Part shown: positions 59,057-64,000 of the stretch, in pieces
Layout of the letters: every line of letters begins with the position of its first letter
Numbering within the stretch: the first letter of the stretch is position 1
From: Fibrobacter sp. UWB15
GTDB taxonomy: Bacteria; Fibrobacterota; Fibrobacteria; Fibrobacterales; Fibrobacteraceae
Assembly: GCF_900177705.1 (NCBI RefSeq)
Contig: NZ_FXBA01000004.1
Coordinates: forward strand, 1 to 64,000
Direction: 5' to 3'
DNA length: 64,000 nucleotides
Translations under genes and position numbers: made by a program
Notes under the pieces: model-generated
What the model saw: the letters and a program-made list of their open reading frames with translations, nothing else
The model's database searches: none
What the model was told of the DNA's origin: nothing

Positions 59057-61042
59057 TTAGAACATCACCCTGTACGGAATCTGCTTGTCAAAACTACGGC
59101 CCTTGAGGTCACGGTAACCCTTGCGTGCAGGAGTCTGCATATCGTTGCGGATTACGCGTGGAACAATCGCGGTCGTTCCGCTGCTGGAACTAGATTCTTC
59201 CGGAGCCGCGCTAGAACTGGATGCCGGCGGAACCACGCTGGAGCTCGATGCAGGCGGTTCAGCAATTTTTCCGAAGCGGATGTTGCCCACCAGCACTTCG
59301 CCGCTCATGCCGCTACCCGTGAGGTAGAAGTCCTTGACGCCCGAAAGCTTCTTGGTGGCAGAGCAGTTCAATTCGGTCCAGGCGCCGTTTGCGCAGCTCG
59401 AAGGAACGGTGCACTTGGAAAGTTCCGTACCCGAGGCAGAACCCTCGCGGATGCTGAGCGTTCCGCCGCTGCACTGCTGCAGTTCGACCTTGACTTCGGT
59501 GCTCTTGATAGAATCCGTCACCACGTTTTCGAAGATGGCGTAGCCGCCGTTCTTGACGGCAAGCTTGTCGTCCTTGGTGAGACGCACCTTGATTCCGTTA
59601 TCGAATCCGTTGCCCGGAATGGTATCGCGAATCACGCGCAAGAAGTCGATGCGGTCCAGTTCCGCAAAATTCTGGTCGGGCTCCACCTCAATAAAGTTGC
59701 CGCCGCGCTTGAGCTTTGCAGGCACCATCGCCACGGACTTTTCGGGGAAACTGCCCCAGGCGCCCGTCTTCGGGAGCTTTACCGTCTGCGCCTTTCCATT
59801 CACCGTTACTTTATGTGTAGCATCATTATCGCCGCCGTTCGCGTAGCGGTAACGCATAATGTAGTCGCCTGCCTGCATAATGTTCATCGGCAAGCGAATC
59901 TTGGAACCCTTCGTATTGATGTAGCCCACGTATTCGCCGTTCGAGGCTTCCTTCGTGTAATTGAAGGTCAGGTCATCCGTCGCACCGCGTGTCATAATGC
60001 CGTGTTCCGCCTCGGCACTCAGGTAGCGCCCGAGGAAGGGCTGCCCCATTTCGGGCCAGTTGTCGTCGGTAAAAACCAGGTCGCGAATGTGGATGTGGTT
60101 GTACTTGTCGCCGGTCAGGTCGTAGTAATGATGCACAAAGCGGATGCGGTTCAGGTCCTTGAAGGCTTCGCCGCCGCCCGGGCCCACGTAACGGCTGTAA
60201 CGCTGCATCAGGATGGTTCCGCCACCCTTGTTGAGTTCCTTGCCGCTGCGGTCCTTGTAGGTTCCGTTCACCTTGTCGGCGCGGCCCATGGCCGTCTTGT
60301 AAGTGGTCTGTTCGATTTCGTTACCTTGTTTGCAACATACATCCCAAGCCGTGAACAAGAAATACTGCCCGCCGTGCTCGATGAGGCTCGGACCTTCGAT
60401 ACCCGTACCTCCGCGCGTCGCAATCATGTAGTTCGTCTTGTCGTCGCTCGCCTGCTTGCCCGTCTTGGGGTCCAGCTTGATCAAGCGGATACCGCCCGCA
60501 TTCCAGGAGCCGTAAGTCATCCAGTACTGGCCATCGGGAGTCACCACCACGTCGGCATCAATCGCGTTGTAGTTGTTGCTGTTCGTGGTGCGCGTCACTT
60601 CGCCCTGGTCCGTCCAACCTTTCGCCGGATTCAAGAAATCCAGGTTCGCGTTCGTCGCGACACCGATTGCAGACGTGCGCTGGCCAAAAACGGAGCCGCA
60701 GTAGAACACGCCGTACTGGTTATTGAAATGGAACAGGTCCGGAGCCCAGATGCCGTCGGTCTTGCCGCCTACGGCGTTCTTGAGCCACTGCGGGCTATCG
60801 TTGAAGATTTGCCCCTTCGAACTCCACTTGACCATGTCCGTCGAGGTCCACATCGCCAGATTGTTATTCGTGGACATAAGGATGTAGCCATTCTCGTCCC
60901 TGTACATGGAAGGGTCATGGCCCCCTTGGCGCACGTCAGTTGCATACCACGACTGAGCGAACGCACCTTGGCCCGCAAAAGCGAGCGTGAAAATTGCCGC
61001 GGACACCACTCCGCGAGAATTCAATCCCATCACACCAAACAT
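59057..61042 (-). CDS. GH43 arabinanase-like enzyme with two CBM domains
   Basis: 661 residues; GGGAG precedes the ATG. A signal peptide (about 1-29) is followed by a GH43 propeller (about 32-340): VRQGGHDPSMYRDENG (base), NAIDADVVVTPDGQYWMTYGS, and GTGIEGPSLIEHGGQYFLF (acid Glu). A CBM35-like domain (about 345-475), a second CBM6/35-type domain (about 485-600), a poly-Ser linker and the KGYRDLKGRSFDKQIPYRVMF tail follow. It is the first of three GH43 genes and has a strong promoter at 61079-61107. Confidence 0.88.
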   Translation of the reverse strand: MFGVMGLNSRGVVSAAIFTLAFAGQGAFAQSWYATDVRQGGHDPSMYRDENGYILMSTNNNLAMWTSTDMVKWSSKGQIFNDSPQWLKNAVGGKTDGIWAPDLFHFNNQYGVFYCGSVFGQRTSAIGVATNANLDFLNPAKGWTDQGEVTRTTNSNNYNAIDADVVVTPDGQYWMTYGSWNAGGIRLIKLDPKTGKQASDDKTNYMIATRGGTGIEGPSLIEHGGQYFLFTAWDVCCKQGNEIEQTTYKTAMGRADKVNGTYKDRSGKELNKGGGTILMQRYSRYVGPGGGEAFKDLNRIRFVHHYYDLTGDKYNHIHIRDLVFTDDNWPEMGQPFLGRYLSAEAEHGIMTRGATDDLTFNYTKEASNGEYVGYINTKGSKIRLPMNIMQAGDYIMRYRYANGGDNDATHKVTVNGKAQTVKLPKTGAWGSFPEKSVAMVPAKLKRGGNFIEVEPDQNFAELDRIDFLRVIRDTIPGNGFDNGIKVRLTKDDKLAVKNGGYAIFENVVTDSIKSTEVKVELQQCSGGTLSIREGSASGTELSKCTVPSSCANGAWTELNCSATKKLSGVKDFYLTGSGMSGEVLVGNIRFGKIAEPPASSSSVVPPASSSSAAPEESSSSSGTTAIVPRVIRNDMQTPARKGYRDLKGRSFDKQIPYRVMF

Positions 61043-61078
61043 TTTATCTCCCTTTTTACTATAAGGTTTGCTACTTTA

Positions 61079-61173
61079 AATATACGCTAATTTTTATTAA
61101 AAGTCAATAGTTTTTACGCAATTTCAAACTAGATGATGTAATTTTTACAACACTTTATTTAAAAAAAGTCTAC
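61079..61173 (-). promoter_or_regulatory. GTRGAC-type promoter of the GH43 operon
   Basis: On the minus strand: GTAGAC (61173-61168), then TTGACT (61107-61102) ending exactly 72 nt from the G of GTAGAC, then 17 nt and TATATT (61084-61079). The AAACTATTGACTTTTAAT string is identical to that at 39550. Confidence 0.72.
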
Positions 61174-61185
61174 ATTTCGCAAAAC

Positions 61186-61203
61186 AAGCCCCGAAAGGGG
61201 CCT
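61186..61203 (-). terminator. terminator after lipoprotein partner 4
   Basis: AAGGCCCC-TTTC-GGGGCTT on the minus strand, then GTTTTGCG, about 12 nt after the stop. Confidence 0.7.
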
Positions 61204-61214
61204 TAAACACCCGT

Positions 61215-62564
61215 TTATTCCTTTATAACCGCATATTGCAGGGCGTAGAACAGTCGCATCCAGTTGTTGGACTGCGTACCGTCGAAGAAGAACACCTCGT
61301 CGATACCGCCGCGAAGCCCGCCGTAGCCGATCGAGGGGTTGAATGCAGCCGCAAAGCCCTCGCCCGAATCGAACTGCCTGGATTCCAGCAGCGCTCCGTC
61401 GATGAACGTGGTCACGCTATCGCCGTGAATTTTGAACGAATAGTTATGCCACGTGCCGTCGAGCACCCCGTTCGCACGCCCCACGACCGTGTTGTAGACA
61501 CCCGTACGCGTATCGAGTCTGAGGTTCACCGCACCCGATGTTCCGCGCTTCTGCAGAGTGAAGCCCACGCTATCCTTCTTGGCCGAAATAATTTGTGCGT
61601 ACTCGCCCACCTGCATGGAATCGATATTGAACCAGATGGAAAGCCCCATGTAGTAGCCGTCTTCGGAGAAGGGCTTGAAATCGGGAATGTAGAACCAGTT
61701 GTCGGTAGAATCCACCCAGCGGGAATTGCCGAGCACAGACACAAGCTCGTTGCCGGTGGCGAGCGCCGCTTCGGAAGGAACTATCGAATCAAAATGCTCC
61801 ACATACCGAGCCAGAGCCAAGTCAATGTGGTCGCTGGACTGGCACGATTCTACGATGTCAAGGGAAATCGCGCCATTCCCGTCGAAGGCGACCTGCGGAA
61901 GCACACCCCAATAAACAGCGGAATCAGAAGTCTTTGCCGTGGGGACATCCGCAAGTTCGGCACGACTGAGGCGCACCATGTTGCCGTCAGCATCCAGCAG
62001 GCAGGGATTTTTTACATTCGGGAGCCGGACCGCGAAAGGCATATCTTCGAACACTTCATCCGACGAGGCCAAATCCACAAAACCCTCGGGAAGCACGAGC
62101 GCGACAGCGCCCTTGAATTCCGCATCCAGCGCACGGTCGACATTCGTGGATTTTTCCTCAACGTTCCAGGAAACAGCTACCGTACGCACGGCACCGTCCA
62201 CAGGGTGCACCGAAACGGATTCGTAATCGCCCACGGGCAGGCTGTCAAGCGACATCACGCCCGACGCGCACTCAATCGAGGTCGCCACATGCCTGTAGTC
62301 CACCGTATCTACATACAAAGTATCGCCTACGGTATCGGCGCTGGCCTTGAACACCACGACAGTATCGCCCGCGACAACATCCAGATTTTCGGTAGAAACA
62401 AGAATCCGCGCAAGCCCCTTGTTGCCCGTATTCGTCTCGATAAGGATTCCTGCGGAATCCGTAGAAGACGTATTGCTGCAGCCCGCAAAGAAGGCGAGCA
62501 CGCACACCGCGGCAAAAGCGAACGCAAGACGCTCCGCACCAAAGATATTCCTAAAGCATCCCAT
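61215..62564 (-). CDS. LamG-domain lipoprotein, regulator partner 4
   Basis: 449 residues from ATG at 62564 (GTG at 62570 is an alternative). The signal peptide ends in the lipobox-like FAGC (about Cys29). A beta-rich carboxypeptidase-regulatory-like part follows (SAGILIETNTGNKGLARILV, about 37-130), then a middle region (about 140-255) and a C-terminal LamG-like fold (about 260-445) with FYIPDFKPFSEDGYYMGLSIW and GGIDEVFFFDG. The ATG is 14 nt after the TIGR02147 stop. Domain order matches partner 3. Confidence 0.78.
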   Translation of the reverse strand: MGCFRNIFGAERLAFAFAAVCVLAFFAGCSNTSSTDSAGILIETNTGNKGLARILVSTENLDVVAGDTVVVFKASADTVGDTLYVDTVDYRHVATSIECASGVMSLDSLPVGDYESVSVHPVDGAVRTVAVSWNVEEKSTNVDRALDAEFKGAVALVLPEGFVDLASSDEVFEDMPFAVRLPNVKNPCLLDADGNMVRLSRAELADVPTAKTSDSAVYWGVLPQVAFDGNGAISLDIVESCQSSDHIDLALARYVEHFDSIVPSEAALATGNELVSVLGNSRWVDSTDNWFYIPDFKPFSEDGYYMGLSIWFNIDSMQVGEYAQIISAKKDSVGFTLQKRGTSGAVNLRLDTRTGVYNTVVGRANGVLDGTWHNYSFKIHGDSVTTFIDGALLESRQFDSGEGFAAAFNPSIGYGGLRGGIDEVFFFDGTQSNNWMRLFYALQYAVIKE

Positions 62565-62578
62565 AAACACTTCCCTCC

Positions 62579-63436
62579 CTACGCCTCGCCCGCACCGGAC
62601 GGTTTATTATTTTCGCGAATGTTGCTGAACACGTGCAGGTTCACATGTTCCACGACGGTCGGCATCTCGTTATCGGCCATCACGATCTGGCGCACCTGCG
62701 CCTTGAACTTTTCGGCAGCCTTCTCGACCTTCGCCTGCGCGGATTTCGACACCGCAAACGTGAACGTGGTCATATCGCGGGATTCGCTCCCTTCGGATTC
62801 CAGTGCCTGCTTCGAGAGTTCCAGGCACTGCTTCTGGAACTGGAGCACCATCTGGCTCTTGCTCTGCTGCACCGTGGCAAGGCTATCCTTCGTCGGCTTC
62901 CAGAACCCGCGTTCGTCCTTGCGCACGAGCGACATCTTCTGCATAAGTTCAAGGCTTGCCTTCAAGCGCTTCTCGGACACGGGCGGGAAAATCTTCGCCG
63001 CAAGTTCCGACACGTCGTCGCCCACATCCATCACCTCGAGAATCGCGTAAACCGTGCTGTTGTACCAGTTGCCAAAGAACTCGTAGCTGTCCGGGTCCAC
63101 AATCGCCTGCGGGTTCTTGTTCAGGCGCATCATGGCATCGAACGCCGCTTCGCGCACCTGGGCTGTCTTCCCCTGGTCAAAATCGACCATCGCCTCGAAA
63201 TACCTCGCCTCGTTCCCCTTGAGCCCGATAACATTTATAAAGCGCTCGCGCATGTTGTCGGTCACGCGCTTGCCCTGCACCACGTCGTTGAAATAGCTGC
63301 GGGTATTCGGGAGCCCCAGCAAGCTGCAGAACTCGGTACGCGAAAACGAAGGCTCCGCCGCCTGACGGCGCTCCTGGTATTCGGCCAGGAACTTGCGGAA
63401 CTTGGTAAACTCGAAAATGTTTACGAAGGTATTCAT
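62579..63436 (-). CDS. TIGR02147/DUF4423 family regulator, copy 4
   Basis: 285 residues from ATG at 63436, where NIFEFTKFRKFLAEYQER gives the conserved N-terminal motif. An HTH-like stretch (FCSLLGLPNTRSYFNDVVQGKR) is followed by the DUF4423 signature FFGNWYNSTVYAILEVMDV near residue 125. A probable -10 TATATT (63449-63444) lies immediately before the ATG, implying a leaderless or nearly leaderless message. It is divergent from the PL11 gene at 63750 and is followed by its lipoprotein partner. Confidence 0.85.
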   Translation of the reverse strand: MNTFVNIFEFTKFRKFLAEYQERRQAAEPSFSRTEFCSLLGLPNTRSYFNDVVQGKRVTDNMRERFINVIGLKGNEARYFEAMVDFDQGKTAQVREAAFDAMMRLNKNPQAIVDPDSYEFFGNWYNSTVYAILEVMDVGDDVSELAAKIFPPVSEKRLKASLELMQKMSLVRKDERGFWKPTKDSLATVQQSKSQMVLQFQKQCLELSKQALESEGSESRDMTTFTFAVSKSAQAKVEKAAEKFKAQVRQIVMADNEMPTVVEHVNLHVFSNIRENNKPSGAGEA

Positions 63437-63594
63437 GATATTAAATATACATAAAAATGTAGTACATGGTATAGTAATTATTAACTTTTTGTACATCCGC
63501 ACTCTTCGCTCGACATTCGATGAAAGCCGTTGACTTTTAGAAAAGGCCTCAAAACGGCGAAAACGGAACTTTTTTCAGCAATTTTTCCAAAAAT

Positions 63595-63690
63595 GTAGAC
63601 ATTTTACAACAACAAACAACTAACAATCTTTGTAAATTAAGGTAAATTATTGAGAAAATGTAGACTTTTAATAAAAATTTAGATTATATT
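63595..63690 (+). promoter_or_regulatory. GTRGAC-type promoter of the second PL11 gene
   Basis: GTAGAC (63595-63600), then TAGACT (63661-63666) ending exactly 72 nt from its first base, an 18-nt spacer and TATATT (63685-63690). The motif AAAATG-TAGA occurs at both positions (63590 and 63655). The rest of the 313-nt divergent spacer 63437-63749 holds no gene. Confidence 0.65.
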
Positions 63691-63749
63691 AAAAATCGGT
63701 ACGATAAGTACCTGTTTGGTATAACTTCGACCCTTTTGGGGAGGAAAAT

Positions 63750-64000
63750 ATGGTGTATTGTGGAAAGAAAACGCCGCTTGCGGCGTGTGTAGCGTTGTCC
63801 TTTGGACTCGCCATCCCGTCTTTCGCGGCCCCGCGTCAGATGGAAAAACTGAGCCGCGGTCTCGTGGCTTCTAACGTCGGAAAAGGCATGCTGGTCAGCT
63901 GGCGCCTGCTCGGGAGCGACGCCCCGAATACCGAGTTCAACCTCTACCGCGACGGGACAAAAATTGCGACCATCGCAGGGAACGGCGCGACAAACTACCT
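63750..64000 (+). CDS. rhamnogalacturonan lyase, PL11, N-terminal part (cut by window end)
   Basis: The first ~83 residues are visible; GGGGAGG lies six nt before the ATG. A signal peptide (about 1-25) is followed by RQMEKLSRGLVASNVGKG and SWRLLGSDAPNTEFNLYRDG, which align with the start of the PL11 at 33514 (RQMEWLNRGLVAVKTGGR, SWRILGTEGSETGFNLYRDG). The gene continues beyond the window. Confidence 0.88.
   Translation, partial: MVYCGKKTPLAACVALSFGLAIPSFAAPRQMEKLSRGLVASNVGKGMLVSWRLLGSDAPNTEFNLYRDGTKIATIAGNGATNY

Noticed and set aside
58985..61090. 701-codon plus-strand frame opposite the GH43 gene
   Set aside because: Antisense shadow with no recognisable domain; the opposite strand has a signal peptide, catalytic motifs and a promoter.
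1..64000. CRISPR array
   Set aside because: Regularly spaced identical repeats of 25-40 nt were not seen; the short tandem repeats present encode poly-Ser linkers.

Overview
The window reads as a chromosome segment of a Fibrobacter species, close to F. succinogenes. The indicators are poly-serine linkers in secreted enzymes, four members of the TIGR02147/DUF4423 family (largely known from Fibrobacter), type A-like C-terminal domains on secreted proteins, and a very dense set of plant cell-wall enzymes. This assignment comes from family recognition only; no database search was run.

Layout. 0.3-13.6 kb is mostly housekeeping: miaA, a divergent polysaccharide deacetylase, pdxJ, a pilin-like protein, truA, a membrane protein with an HTH-like C-terminus, a degenerate GGDEF protein, a radical SAM/DUF2344 fusion, a LOG-family protein, a protein kinase and a polytopic membrane protein. 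13.6-28.9 kb holds a PL1 pectate lyase, two TIGR02147-lipoprotein pairs, a GH5 endoglucanase, a CBM35-GH26 mannanase, an SGNH esterase, and an FGE-like plus a histidine-phosphatase-like lipoprotein. 28.9-51.5 kb is a pectin island on the minus strand: PL1_2 x2, PL11, GH43 arabinanase, an HExxH/DUF4859 protein, PL1, PL9, a third TIGR02147-lipoprotein pair, PL9 and GH53 galactanase. 51.6-55.4 kb is an accessory insert: an ORF6N protein, repeat debris, and an AT-rich Eco47II/Sau96I-type restriction-modification pair. 55.6-64 kb has three GH43 genes in a row, each followed closely by the next, ending in a 28-residue membrane peptide gene; then a fourth TIGR02147-lipoprotein pair and the start of a second PL11.

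How the parts may work together. Together the enzymes cover homogalacturonan (PL1, PL9), rhamnogalacturonan-I backbone (PL11), arabinan (GH43) and galactan side chains (GH53), plus cellulose, mannan and acetyl esters. The most notable signal is regulatory. A 16-bp palindrome, GTTGTC-N4-GACAAC, occurs five times. Its far edge is exactly 57 nt from a TATATT- or TATTTT-like -10 box in front of four cell-wall-related genes and one regulator-linked lipoprotein. In the divergent spacer of pair 3 the same palindrome is 57 nt from a -10 box on both sides. The site is therefore centred near -61, and the promoters have no recognisable -35. A second operator type, GTTGACA-N4-TGTCCAC, lies 59 nt from the -10 of two other genes. 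A third arrangement (GTRGAC element, 66 nt, TTGACT/TAGACT, 17-18 nt, -10) recurs at three genes. I propose, as inference, that the TIGR02147-lipoprotein pairs are carbohydrate-responsive regulatory modules acting on these operators.
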